Source: Prunus persica
Taxonomy: Eukaryota > Streptophyta > Magnoliopsida > Rosales > Rosaceae
Reading direction: 5' to 3'
Assembly: GCF_000346465.2 (NCBI RefSeq)
Contig: NC_034010.1
Location: forward strand, 1,672,065 to 1,736,064
Length of the DNA: 64,000 bases
Within the stretch, counting starts at the first letter, position 1. Every line of letters begins with the position of its first letter. Below, piece by piece: positions 1 through 10,842 of the stretch. The position numbers were made by a program, and so were the translations under genes. The notes beneath the pieces are model-generated. The model was not told the origin of the DNA, did not search any database, and was given only the letters and a program-made list of their open reading frames with translations.

Positions 1-980
1 CGTTATCAAGTAAAGAGGATTATAATGTATATATTCTTAAAAACCAAAAGTATTATAATTTTAACACTCATTTTATCTCTCACGCTACTTATGTTTTCTC
101 AATTAATTCTCTCATATAATAACTTCCTCCTAAGCACAAGTATGTGTGGAAGTTGAGATTAGATTCTCTTGTGCTTTTTTAGTTGCGTGCCCTGCATAAA
201 TAAGTGAAGGCATACACACCAAGATTTTTTGTGCGGTCAAAATTAGATAGGGGGAGAGAAGAAAATTGACACACACAGATATCATGAAGGCTTGAATTTA
301 GGATCACTTGAGAGCACATCAAATATATGGACCAATCCAACTCTAACCCCATTAATGCATACACAACATAATTTATTGAGGTCTTAATGTTACATCCATT
401 ATATTCTTTTTCCCCCTTTCTTAAGCTGAGTATTGCCGTGGGAAACAAAGGCAGTTGTTGAACTCTGAATTTTTCGGTCACGTGTTTATTATTTCATAAT
501 AAAATAATAAGTTGAACCGAGCAGACTTGAGTAACAAAAACGTCCTGCTTTGATGCGTGAGTAGGCATGCCAATACCGAGCCAGAAATGGTAACGAGTAC
601 AACTAGGTGAATGGATGGTGAATGCACTCATTGATCTTGACTTCTCGTCGAGCTATTGTGGTTGAGAGAGGAACAATCCTCGGCCATAGATTCTAGGCCT
701 CGATTACAAGACCTTTTAGACCGAGTTGATGGTTGAGAATGTCACTGAGCTCGGTAGCTTGATGGTGGCATTGGGCTCGGTAGCTCAGTGGATTCAAACA
801 ACTCGAAAAATGCGGGTATCTGGAGAAATTTGTACCTCCTGATAAGTGGGCTTAGCTTTTTTATTCTCTTCTTTGGGAGCCCATTTCTTTCTCAAGCCCA
901 TTGGGTAAATTTGGGGTCTAAACAACAGCATTACTTACGAGCTACATGGTTTATTTATATAAAAGATTTTCTCCAAGACA
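1..980. other. Unassigned AT-rich intergenic DNA
   Basis: No convincing gene is visible. Short ORFs lack recognisable domains or codon structure. Around 745-795 the phrase ctcggtagct occurs twice, about 30 bases apart. The second copy resembles a tRNA A-box, but no B-box follows, so it is not called as a tRNA or SINE. Confidence 0.5.
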
Positions 981-983
981 TTA

Positions 984-1741
984 GAGCATTTCCACCGGGA
1001 CAAGATGGTCCGGGTAGGATAGGGCCTAGGCCCTTGAAGCGCTTCTAGTGCGCAAATACAACCTGGGCAATAGGTGTGAGGCCACCAACCCGGGCAAGCC
1101 CAAAGACAAATCCAGTCCATGCTATTACCTGAGGTCTGGTGACATTAGAGCTGACCCCAGGTTGGCGTCAGCGCAAGATTTTGAATTGTTTTTACCGTTG
1201 ATGCATGAGGTACACACCCCAATAGTAAAAAATTTCTAAATTATGCGCTGATGCTAGCCTGGCACCAGCCCTGCTTTCCCCCAACGGATAGAAGCCACGT
1301 GGCGCTTCCTGAGTGGTTTGATCCAATCTTTCTGCTCCAATCCAATGGTTGCCAATTTTTAATGTAAAAAATACCAAAAAATTCGGATTTTTTTTTTGTT
1401 TCTATAAATACATACCAATATTCTTCATTTTCGACACCAAATTTTCATACAAATTCTTCTTCTTCCAATATTATTCACTTATTCGAAAATCTTATCAGAC
1501 ATTTGTGATGTGAATTTTATAATAAATATGGACACGTGACAATTGAAAATCTTATCCAAATTAATTGTATAAGTATAAAAAATAAAAATAATTTAAAGTG
1601 AATAGTAATTGCTCTTTGCCATGATAATATTAATAAGTAAAAACACAACTTGCCTTTTGCAATGATTGACACTATTTATGTGAATAGTAACAACCATTGC
1701 CACTCCTTACCCTTTTCCATAACAAATTGGTGAAAATGCTC
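984..1741. mobile_element. Non-autonomous PIF/Harbinger element (758 bp)
   Basis: The ends form short terminal inverted repeats, GAGCATTTCCACC on the left and the complement of GAGCATTTTCACC on the right. They are flanked by TTA on both sides (981-983 and 1742-1744), the 3-bp target duplication typical of PIF/Harbinger. There is no transposase. Reverse-complemented, the right end carries the same subterminal layout (a gttactattcaca stretch, then a gcaaaaggcaa-like stretch) as the left end of the transposase-bearing element starting at 58582. This suggests a deletion derivative of that family. Superfamily assignment rests on TSD and TIR only. Confidence 0.82.
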
Positions 1742-1744
1742 TTA

Positions 1745-2052
1745 ATTGGTGGAAAGCGAGAAGAAGCTACAAAAAGACATTGCCAACAAAAATAAGTAAA
1801 CTAAACACTTAACCTTGTGCAAGCAAACACGTTTGGTCCCTATTTGTTTAAATCTTTCCAGTGCGAACGGAATAACTGAAAAAAAATTGTAATGTTTTTT
1901 CTTTTGTGCAGCCAAACAGACCCTAAATATTCTGAAACCTGCGGGGTCTACGTTATGACCCTCGCAGCTTCTGACGTGCTCCATTTTTATAGTAGGTTTT
2001 GATTAGAACGCCGTATCCCACGTGCATTGTCGGTGTGAAGTGAAGAGGGATG

Positions 2053-2110
<58 letters not shown>

Positions 2111-2699
2111 GAAATACAATAATGATCAATGTTATTTTATACGGCTTTTAGTTGTCCTTATGTACTTATCAAAACTTGTACACAAAGTATGGGTCATTAC
2201 TCATTAGGGCCCGGTTCATGTGACCTCAGCCCATCTTGGACAGTTGAGACCAATTTTCTAATTTTCTAATTAGTTAAATACTCATTTCTATACATAAAAC
2301 TATAAAAATACCCTATACTATTTAATGTATATAAACACACCTAAAATAAACCTAAAAATCAACAGCTGTATATTTTTTAATTTAATTATGAAGATAAAAT
2401 ACCTTTATTACCTTTTTAACATAAAATTGGAATTCCTAATAAACACCAGATTAGAACTCACGACCTCCAGTCTCTCATCCTCATCTTCAACCCCAATTTT
2501 CAGTTTTTGTTCTTCCACCTCAGTTTTGACGATGAAATCCTAAGCTCTGTTCTCAATTAACTCTCTCTCTCTCTCTCTCTCTCCAAAAAAGAACAAGAAT
2601 GAGTCATAGGATTCTAATTGTGTAAGGCAACTATTTCTTCTAATTCTAATTAATTCGTCTTTTGGATATAGGAAAACTAGGAGACCCCTTTCCAAGCCG
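1745..2699. other. Intergenic DNA with CT microsatellites
   Basis: AT-rich sequence with no recognised gene. A pure CT run lies at about 2056-2106 and a shorter one at about 2562-2582. The apparent Leu/Ser ORF across the first run is a microsatellite artefact. An acceptor-like site (atatag) near 2668-2670 precedes the next ORF. Confidence 0.6.
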
Positions 2700-2957
2700 G
2701 TGGATCAAAACTTTGTAGCCATCTCAATTGAGGGAACATCAAGCAGTAATGCTTTGGAAGATGGAGGTGACGAAGGCTCTGCCTTCAAGCATGTTAGTCC
2801 AAATGGCACGACAGAAGCTGAAGTCAGAGGCACTGGCATTGGCAATCCATTAGATGCTGGATCTGTGAAAAATTTGGAGGATTTGCAACATGAGCAAATG
2901 GACAGTGACTTGGCAGATTCAAGGGATGAAATGGCTCATGGTGCATTGGTGACTTAG
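2700..2957 (+). CDS. Unrecognised exon-like ORF
   Basis: I do not recognise this protein. The open frame gives 85 residues from the ATG, and coding-like sequence extends upstream to a possible splice acceptor at about 2670 after a pyrimidine-rich stretch. It may therefore be the last exon of a gene, or a captured exon. The product is acidic and polar, rich in Gly, Asp, Glu and Ser, without membrane segments or a zinc-binding motif, and looks disordered. A 73-bp minisatellite begins about 500 bp downstream. A possible 3'-UTR-like segment with an AATAAA signal lies near 4985. No partner exon was identified upstream. Confidence 0.35.
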   Translation: MDQNFVAISIEGTSSSNALEDGGDEGSAFKHVSPNGTTEAEVRGTGIGNPLDAGSVKNLEDLQHEQMDSDLADSRDEMAHGALVT

Positions 2958-3479
2958 CTCAGTATAAAATCCTATTCGATCTGTGATCTTCGAGTTTGAG
3001 GTATTTGATTTTTTTTTTTTTACATTTGAATTCATATTCGATTTTATTGTAGTTTGATTTGGGTGATTTCATGTTCGATTAATTAAGTTGTTGGTTAAGT
3101 TTTCATAATTTTTGTAGTTTTGGATTTAAATTTGAAATGTAGATCCAATTCTTCTTGATTTTATATGTTTATTTTTGTTATTGTCGATTTGGAGATAAGC
3201 TATTGGATTTTCTGATTTCGTTCTAATTTGTATTTAGATATTCGTTTGAGTTTTAAATTGTGATTTTAATTTTTTTTTGTTTATAATTTGGAGTGATTTC
3301 AGATTTGGTTTGTTTGTGGATTTGCTTTTGTGTTTTGGTTTGAGTTGTGGTTACAAATTTGTGATATTTGATTCGGTTATCATATTAATTGAGGTATGTT
3401 TTTTCAATTGAATATGAGTATATTCATTTTTTTGTTTGTTTATGCACTATTGATTTTTGAGTCGACTATAATTTGCTGT

Positions 3480-4700
3480 TAGGTAGCAGTGTTATTACCT
3501 TATATTGGAACTTTACTGACATACATTAGAAATAGGATTTCATAGGAAACAAGCAGTGTTATTACCTTATACTGGAACTTTATAGTGGTAGACATGCATT
3601 AGAAATATGATTTTATATGAAACTAGTAGTTTTATTACCCTATATTGGAACTTTACAAGGGGTAAACGTGCATTAGAAATAGGATTTCAGAGGAATCAAG
3701 CAGTGTTATTATCCTATACTGGAACTTTACAAGGGGTAGGCATGCATTAGAAATAGGATTTCATAGGAATCTAGTAGTGTTATTACCCTATACTAAAACT
3801 TTACAAGGGTTAGACATGCATTAGAAATAGGATTTCAAAGGAATCTAGCAGTGTTATTATCCTATACTAGAACTTTACAAGGGTTAGACATGCATTACAA
3901 ATAGGATTTCAGAGGAATCTAGCAGTGTTATTATCCTATACTGGAACTTTACAAGGGGTAGACATTCATTAGAAATAGGATTTCAGAAGAATCTAGTAGT
4001 GTTGTTACCCTATACTAGAACTTTAAAATGGTAGACATGCATTCAAAATAGGATTTCATTGGAAACAAGCAGTGTTATTGCCCTATACTGGAACTTTACG
4101 GTGGTAGACATGCATTCGAAATAGGATTTCAGAGGAAACAATCAGTGTTAGTACCCCATACTGGAACTTTACAGCCATTAACCAACATGAAAGTAAACTA
4201 GCAGTGTTAAGAATGAGTATATGACTAAATATCTCTTTCTTTTTTGAGTTGCTGAAAGCCGACCATTGTATAGTCCTATGCAATCAGTTCAATAATGAAA
4301 ATCTATTATGGTTTCAAGATTTTGTCCTAGATTCGAATCTAAAATACTTGTTATTACCCTAGACTGAAACTTTACAGTGGTATATATGCATTAAAAATAG
4401 GATTTCATAGGAAACTAGGAGTGGTATTACGTTAGACTGGAACTTTACAGTGGTTGAAGGATTCCATAGGAAACAAGCAGTGTTATTACCTTATATTGGA
4501 ACTTTACAGCCATTAATCAACATGACAGTAAACTAGCAGTGTTAAGAATCTATATTTGACTAAATATCTCATTCTTTTTTGAATTGCTGAAAACCGACTA
4601 TTTTATAGTCATATGCAGTTAGTCCAATAGTGAAAATCCAATATAGTTTCAAGATTTTGTCTTGGATTCGAATATAAAATACTGTTATTACCATAGACTG
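3480..4700. repeat. 73-bp minisatellite with higher-order duplication
   Basis: About ten diverged copies of a roughly 73-bp unit run from about 3486 to 4175. Each is recognisable by agtgttatta near its start and gcattagaaataggattt near its end. A longer block (about 4172-4400), which carries the unit plus unique sequence, is repeated at about 4505-4720. The array therefore has a second duplication level. No coding potential is visible. Confidence 0.85.
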
Positions 4701-4719
4701 GAGCTTTACAGCAATTAAT

Positions 4720-5392
4720 CAACATTACAATAAAGGTTTGGTTTTTAAATGTCTTACCTTTAAGCCTTTTCTTATTGAAATTGTTCTCTGAAATTTTGTC
4801 TTTGTTTTGTAGGTGGAGGTTAGTATGTGGTGTTGGTTTTTGAAAGTAGATCAAGCTTGGTGGTAGTTATGGAGTTTCAGTTTGCATAAATGATGAAGAC
4901 GGTGAAATGAAGAGACGTTTTGCAGAGATGGTTTAGTGAAGATGTGCGCTTGAAGTTACGGTTTTCGAGACAGTTTTGTGTTGTAATAAAATGTTTGGAC
5001 TTCTTGTAACAAAAAAAAATAATAAAATTTGTTTGGGCTTTTTTATAAAATTAGGCTGAGCTTGTTTTGGGTGTTTTTTGAATTTTTTTTGTTTTTTTTT
5101 TTTCTATTGAGCATCAGTGGCAGTCCTGTAATTTATAGGAACTTCAACACCAATTTCTTATATAGTAAATGGATTTTGGGTGTGTTTCTAAGGTGCATTT
5201 TATGTGGGGTTTTTTTATTTATAATTTCAACTTCTATTTTGGGTATATTAGTGAAACTCTCTTTTCTAATCTTCTTTTTGGCGCAAATGAAGGTTTTTTT
5301 TTTTTTTTTGGTCGAGTGCAAATGAAGGTTGTGCATATCGGCCACCGACTCAGAAAACTGATTATGAAGGGGGTCCATATATCTCATGCCTA
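4720..5392. other. AT/T-rich DNA, possible 3' UTR
   Basis: Contains an aataaaa polyadenylation-type signal near 4985 and long T tracts at about 5080-5105 and 5290-5310. Overlapping ORFs on both strands are low-complexity Phe/Leu/Lys translations and are not called. Confidence 0.4.
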
Positions 5393-5400
5393 CATGTGGC

Positions 5401-6290
5401 CAGGGACGGATCCAGGAATTTTACTTCCGGGGGTCAACGTGTAAAAGCTCACATATGTTTTTTAGACAAAAAAGATCCTTAAAAAAAAAAAAAAACAATA
5501 GTATTAGCATTCATAATTCATACAAACTACAATAATCCACAAAACGATTTTTCATGTTATGAAAACATCGTAATATGATTTGATTATCAATACAAGCAAA
5601 ATTAAATTTCTTAATATAAACAACCAAGCTAACACTCTATCATTGATATCTCATTTGGTTATGCGAGGCAAAGCTTAAGCCTCGAGACATGGAGACATTG
5701 AGACGTAAGCTTTTTTAACAAATTATTTTAATTAAGAAAATATAAAACAACTAAAAAGGACTTTATTATTATTATTATTTTTTATTATAGAAGATATATA
5801 AATAATAAAAATATATATTTTGTGGTCAGAAATTGTGATTTCATTAAATGACCTCAGTAGTGGCAAGGTTCCAAACATTAAAATACAGGCTAAGTTCAGT
5901 GATTCTATTGGGTGAATGAAAAGAAGAGGGTAGGGATAATATGGAATTAAATCAAAAGGAAGAGTTTTGGTCAAATAGGGGATTTTACAAACCAAACAGT
6001 GGTGTCTTTATTGTATGAAACAAGACTACATGAAACACATCGTTTTATTAAAATAAAATAAAACCATGCATCTCAATCCGACGTCGTTCAAGGAAAACAA
6101 AAGTTGAATCAGCGTTGGGTCTTCTTCTTCGCGAGGAATAAGCCATTGACGGCGCCGAATAGAGCTTACATCGCATGGTAACCATAGCTGTTGCGCCCGT
6201 TGCAGAGGTCAACAAATTTCACTCAAGTGACAAATTCTGGCATTGCGGGCGTCAATTGACCACCTTTGCTCCAACATGGGTCCGTCCCTG
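5401..6290. mobile_element. Non-autonomous hAT-type element (890 bp)
   Basis: The ends are inverted repeats: CAGGGACGGATCCA at 5401 and the complement of CAGGGACGGACCCA ending at 6290. A perfect 8-bp target duplication, CATGTGGC, flanks the element at 5393-5400 and 6291-6298. The CAGGG-type terminus and the 8-bp TSD fit hAT. No transposase remains; the interior is AT-rich. Confidence 0.9.
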
Positions 6291-6298
6291 CATGTGGC

Positions 6299-7884
6299 TC
6301 CGACTCTGATTATTCACAATAAATGTTGCACCTCGCATGATTCTGTAAGCAATCTCGAGTGCTAAAGTGAGCTCCATCGGCTATGCAATAAGGAAGGCTT
6401 CATCGGTGGTATTAGAGAGTCTTAGTGCACAACTATTTTGGGTAACAAAGAAAAGTATTATAATCGGCTCCATCATCGAGTACAGAAAAGTAAAATCTGA
6501 ATAAGTGCAATCATTTGTAAATCATATGGATAGAAAAAATTCAAATGTTTTTTGGGTTGGGTTAGTAAGTGGACCCTAATTGGGGTCACAAATGTGAAAA
6601 AAGGACATGCCTTTTCCGGCCTAAATCTTTTGGGCGACTGACCAATTTCTTTGTATGATGGGTCATTATCTTTTGGGCCACATCCACATGCTTGACCAAA
6701 TCGAGTTCTACTAATTCTTTTTCTTTCTAAAAAACTTGAGAAATTTAAAAAATAAAAATAAAAATGAATCCTTTGTATGATGGGTCATTATCATTGGAAA
6801 CATGGCCAAGGCCCATTTTGATTAGCATGACAGGTTCTTTGAAAATGCAATTCCCCTGTCGATTCTTGGAGAATGATGAGATTAAAAGATCTTCATTGCA
6901 ATGTTTGTTGTAAAAGTGTGGATGTTCTGCAGCGGGATTTAGGGGAAGACTTTGGTCACGTAACAAAATATTTGACAGATATTGATAAAGTGACAAATTA
7001 ACATAAAAAATGAAGTATGTATGACAAATTGTCCTTTTTTTTTTTAATTGAATAATAAAAATACACATTCTGAGGATATGTTTGGTTCGCATATGAAAAT
7101 GGATTAGGGAATGAGAAATCATTTACTTTCTCATGTTTGGTAAGTCTATATTTGGGCTCATGAGAAAATAGGGAGGGAAATAAAATCCTTTATCTACCTT
7201 TTTATTTTCCATTCCCATGGAACATCAAGGCAAGCATTAGTTACACTTTTTAATGACCAATATGCTCCTATTAACAATTAAAAATAACAAGAAAAACAAT
7301 TTTTTTTTTTTAATAGCTATAGTATTTTGTTGATAAGATAAACAAAAACAAATACAAAGCAACCAAGTTGCCGAATATGGATACAACTTCTCCAGTGACC
7401 AAACACAATAACAAGTTGAATTGATTTGGCACACAACCCAAAAAATGATAAAAATCTATGAATCATTAACCAGAAGCACATGTACTCAAACATGCAATAA
7501 AGATTTGCCGCACAACGGTAGAAACGGCAAATCTGTATAGAAAGCCAAAGACCAAAAGATAATAAAATATCCTTAAAAAAAAAGAAAAAACCACACATCA
7601 AACTCCTAAATAGTTCATGGGAATTATTGGACTAAACTTAGAGGACCACTACTTCACATTCTCTCAGGCCATCCGAAGAGAGCCATAACGCTATACCGGC
7701 TAAACCCATAGTGTCTCACTGGCTAAACCTGAACCTAACATCATCCTCACTTTATAGCTCCAAATATATATCGAAGGTTGACAACTGGAGCCAATCCTTG
7801 CATGCGTGGGCCAAAAGATGATAACTATATCATGGCAACGACAATGTTTCTACATCACTAAACAAAATTAAAAAAAAAAAAAAA
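6299..7884. other. AT-rich intergenic DNA
   Basis: No gene is recognised. A phrase of about 21 bases (tttgtatgatgggtcattat) occurs at about 6650 and 6772 and marks a small local duplication. Poly(A/T) tracts are frequent. The minus-strand ORFs here are low-complexity. Confidence 0.5.
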
Positions 7885-7885
7885 G

Positions 7886-8303
7886 GACACATGGAACTGC
7901 ACACCACCTCGACGCTATACCCCAAAAGGACTAGTCACTAATGAGGCTTCATGCAATTGCTTATAAGGCCAAGATCAACCCAGTAGTTTACCAATGTGGG
8001 ACTCAACAAGCCAACATGGGGATTACATTCTCATCCACTTAAACGGATGACGTCCATGTCAGGGCCCACAATCAGGTTGATAATCTTTGTCAAGATCCAC
8101 ACATGTGTTCACAACCCCACATGGTAAAAGCCGCCGGGTTGGCTTTAATACCATATATCATGACCTAGGGAAACACACACCACCTCAATGCTTTATCCCG
8201 AAAGGATTAGTCACTAATGAGGCTTCCTGCACTCTCTTATAAAGCCTAGACCGACCCAGTAGTTTAATGATGTGGGACTCAACACGCCAACCTGGGGGTT
8301 ACA
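7886..8303 (-). mobile_element. TRIM (terminal-repeat retrotransposon in miniature)
   Basis: Two direct repeats of about 143 bp (about 7886-8027 and 8161-8303) share a long run around gactagtcactaatgaggctt and both end in ttaca. They flank an interior of only about 133 bp. Just left of the right-hand copy, positions 8141-8153 read ggctttaatacca, a near match to the complement of the initiator-Met primer-binding site TGGTATCAGAGCC. That places the 5' LTR on the right and the element on the minus strand. It is far too short to encode proteins, as expected for TRIMs. The left border is approximate because it runs into poly(A). Confidence 0.75.
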
Positions 8304-8737
8304 AAAAGAATCTAGAGGAAAAAAGAATCTAGAGGGAAAATGAAGGGAATGAGAGGAGAAGAAAATGGACGAAGTAGGAAGGGTGGGGATTTTTCTTTAG
8401 GGGTTTCTCAGAAATCAGCGATTTATATGTGGTATTACTAAAATAGTAGATATTTTTTGGGCGACTTTGTTTTTGCTTAGAATTCAAATTTTAAAAAATG
8501 TTAATTATACTATTGTGTGTGCAGATTTTCTAGTCACTTATTTTTTTTTTTTAAAGGATTACAAAATAAAAAAAATGAATTTTCTATTTTCCATCTACCA
8601 AAAAAAAGGCAGAGAGATTAATTTCTCATTAATTCATTTTCTCGAATTAAACGGCCTAATACTCCACCTACCGTAATTTCTCTTGAATCAAAGTTTGTTT
8701 TTAAAAACTTAAACATAACGAAGAAGCAAGTTGTAAG
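8304..8737. other. AT-rich spacer
   Basis: No gene, repeat array or transposon terminus was recognised between the TRIM and the Pack-MULE-like element. The ORF at 8467-8676 is low-complexity Phe/Lys/Ile. Confidence 0.5.
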
Positions 8738-9043
8738 TATTTAAATAGGGTGAAAAATCTTTTTTGGACACTCGGTTATAGTCGAAAATGATTTTGGTCA
8801 TCATGATATCAATTTTCTCAATTCCGTCACTATACTTGCAGTCGTGAACAAATCTAGTTGAATCCATCAATTACATCAATTAAGTCCAAAAATTAAAAAA
8901 AGAAAAAGACTGACAAAGAACCTAACATTCATCTCGAAAAAAAATAGTCACCCTTAACTGCCCTAGCTATGGGCAAATCCTTCTCTTCAAAGTGATCCTA
9001 TACCCTTCTCCTTCTCAAACACGAGAAATTTTTGTATGTTTCA

Positions 9044-9181
9044 GGGTACACTAACTAGTTAGTGTAGTGCACCATCCAATATACATAGAACATGTAGAAA
9101 TATTTTATTTTATTATGCCCTATATGGATTAGAGAATATTTTCACATGTCCCATGTGTATTGGATGGTAGCTGGTGTACCC
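9044..9181. mobile_element. 138-bp MITE nested in the Pack-MULE
   Basis: A foldback sequence: gggtacac at 9044 pairs with gtgtaccc ending at 9181. The next bases (accatccaata, then tagaacatgt) pair with the matching stretch on the right arm. It lies between the left TIR and the peroxiredoxin sequence, so it either inserted after capture or came with the captured leader. The superfamily is unclear. Confidence 0.75.
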
Positions 9182-9231
9182 AGAATATACAAAACTTTCA
9201 TCAAACACTACCCCTACCCAAAATCCATCCT

Positions 9232-9645
9232 CCACTTCTCCACCACCACCAAACGGCCATCTCTGCCACCATCACTGTCTGCAACAAGCTTCCGGACGCC
9301 ACCCTCTCCTACCTCGATGTCGTCGTCGATGTGCAAACCGTCACCATCTCCGAGCTCACCAAGTCCAAGAAGGTCTTCCTCTTCGCCGTCCCCGATGCCT
9401 TCACTATCACATGCTACCAAAAACACATCCCCGAATTCATGGAGAAGTCCGCAGAGCTTAAGGCCAATAGGGTTGAGACCATTGCATGCATTGCGGTCAA
9501 TGATGCCTTTGTGATAAGGGCTTGAAGGGAGAGCCTCAAGATCGTGGACAAGGTGGTGTTGTCTAATGGAAATGGGGATTTCACCTGGGGTATTGGAGCT
9601 GAGCTTGATTTGAGCGATAAGCCTTTCCTCATTTTATTTGTATTT
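9232..9645 (+). pseudogene. Type II peroxiredoxin (PrxII) fragment, broken
   Basis: Intact PrxII enzymes are small thiol peroxidases that reduce H2O2 and alkyl hydroperoxides. The readable frame contains the segments ITVCNKLPDATLSYLD, VTISELTKSKKV, FAVPDAFTITCYQKH and IACIAVNDAF. The second part resumes with GNGDFTWGIGAELDLSDKP. The peroxidatic Cys is present (TITC), but its neighbours differ from the family consensus PGAFTPTC. A TGA at 9523-9525 replaces a Trp codon. The sequence ends at the inner edge of the right TIR, before the conserved C-terminal third. No intron is visible in the segment. The closest class by eye is the IIE/IIB plant type. It is a captured, truncated pseudogene, not a working enzyme. 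Confidence 0.85.
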
Positions 9646-10008
9646 ATTTTTTTTGGACTTAATTGATAGAATTGATGGATTTGACTCTATTTGTTCATGA
9701 TTGGAAGTACAATGACGAAAATGGTAAAATTGAAATCATGGTGAACAAAATCATTTTGGACCTTAGTCCGAGTGACCAAAAATATTTTTTTAATCCTATT
9801 TAAATAGGGTGTTGTTAAGCGAACCCTAAAACTAACTGAGTACACTTCACTACCAAACTATTTATTGAATTACTAATTCATCATACTATAAAATAACCAA
9901 AAAAGATTGAATTGTGAAACAAATGTAATTTTAATAAGTACACCATACTCACTATATTCAACCCTAAATAAACGTAATAAAAAAACTTTACTTCTAAAAA
10001 CCTTAGTA

Positions 10009-10515
10009 ATGGACCCCACCCATCTTCACTTTAGTTCCCATTCTTTGTTAGAACTACCCAGAATGATCTACATCAAATGGCCACAATAGCCGCAATGATT
10101 GACCATTACGGATAAGGAGAGGTAATTGCACTCTATGTTGATGATGGCTATGGGAGAAATTGGATTGCTGCATCAGGGGATATGCTTGCTGAGAGACGTT
10201 GTAAGATCTCATACAAGGCACCTTTGGTCCTTGATCCTAATCGGAATAACATCACTGATTTACTAGTTAAAGTGGCTTTGATAGTGTCTCGAATTATTGT
10301 TCTTCATGCTTATGCTGGTTGGGGTTCTCAGGCGTTTACTGTGGCCAAGTAGCTTGGCATGGTGTGAACTGGCTATGTCTAGATAGCTACAAACTGGATT
10401 TCTACTCAAATAGATACCAACTCTTCTCTTCGGTCAAGTATGATGGATGATATGCAAGGAGTTCTAGCATTGCACTTGTACACACCAGAGACAGAACTGA
10501 AAAGAAAATTTTATA
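10009..10515 (+). pseudogene. Plant glutamate-receptor-like (GLR) fragment
   Basis: Plant GLRs are ligand-gated cation channels of the plasma membrane. This fragment covers part of the extracellular amino-terminal (ANF receptor) domain. Visible blocks are [58 protein letters not shown] and MDDMQGVLALHLYTPE. It is interrupted by several in-frame stops: TAG near 10030, TAA after the HYG segment (about 10111), and TAG codons in the later part near 10350 and 10380. No channel or C-terminal region follows. It is a dead partial copy about 200 bp beyond the Pack-MULE, with no obvious mobilising ends of its own. Confidence 0.82.
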
Positions 10516-10834
10516 TTATAAATAGCATTTTTGTTCAAATTTCGTTGTGATTAGAGTTCATATTGGTTATAATATATGGGGCTAACCATATCATTTATTA
10601 AATCCCAACCCGAGATAGCTTTAGAGAGAGAGAGAGGCTCCCTCTTCTCTCTAGAACTTCTCACTTTCCCCGCCGCCCTTTCCTAAGCAGCTAGTAACTA
10701 TGCCACCGCCCTTCGGGGCGGCACCTCTGCCACATATGGTGTGGCTTCTCTACCACCCTCTAGTGTGGCCTTCCTTTCTTTCTTTTTATGTTTGTTTTGG
10801 TTTGCCCTTTCCTCTCTTGATTTTTCAGATGTAG
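10516..10834. other. Unassigned pyrimidine-rich leader-like sequence
   Basis: Contains an AG run (about 10625-10637) followed by a CT-rich stretch and text repeating gtgtggcttctctaccac-like motifs. It could be the 5' leader of a gene or LINE, but no ORF supports either. Confidence 0.3.
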
Positions 10835-10842
10835 ACCTAGAT

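Larger units (their letters stand above)
8748..9796. mobile_element. Pack-MULE-like element carrying peroxiredoxin
   Basis: Terminal inverted repeats of about 150 bp bracket the element (about 8748-8903 and 9648-9796). Both tips read GGNTNAAAAA followed by a TTTTTGG-CACTCGG block, and homology continues to tcaattaagtccaaaaa at the inner edge. A direct repeat tatttaaata (8738-8747 and 9797-9806) fits the 9-10 bp target duplication of Mutator-like elements; the match extends five more bases into the left tip. Inside are a MITE (9044-9181) and a broken type II peroxiredoxin. There is no transposase. A gene piece between long TIRs is the defining structure of a Pack-MULE. Confidence 0.85.

Noticed and set aside
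760..860. tRNA or SINE-like A-box (ggtagctcagtgg)
   Set aside because: No B-box, no cloverleaf pairing and no acceptor stem in the next 90 bases.
2022..2207. ORF with a long Leu/Ser repeat
   Set aside because: It is translation of a CT microsatellite; both flanks lack coding character.
2260..5330. Third Pack-MULE around the 2700 ORF
   Set aside because: Possible inverted similarity between 2300-2370 and 5130-5260 is too weak by eye to support TIRs.
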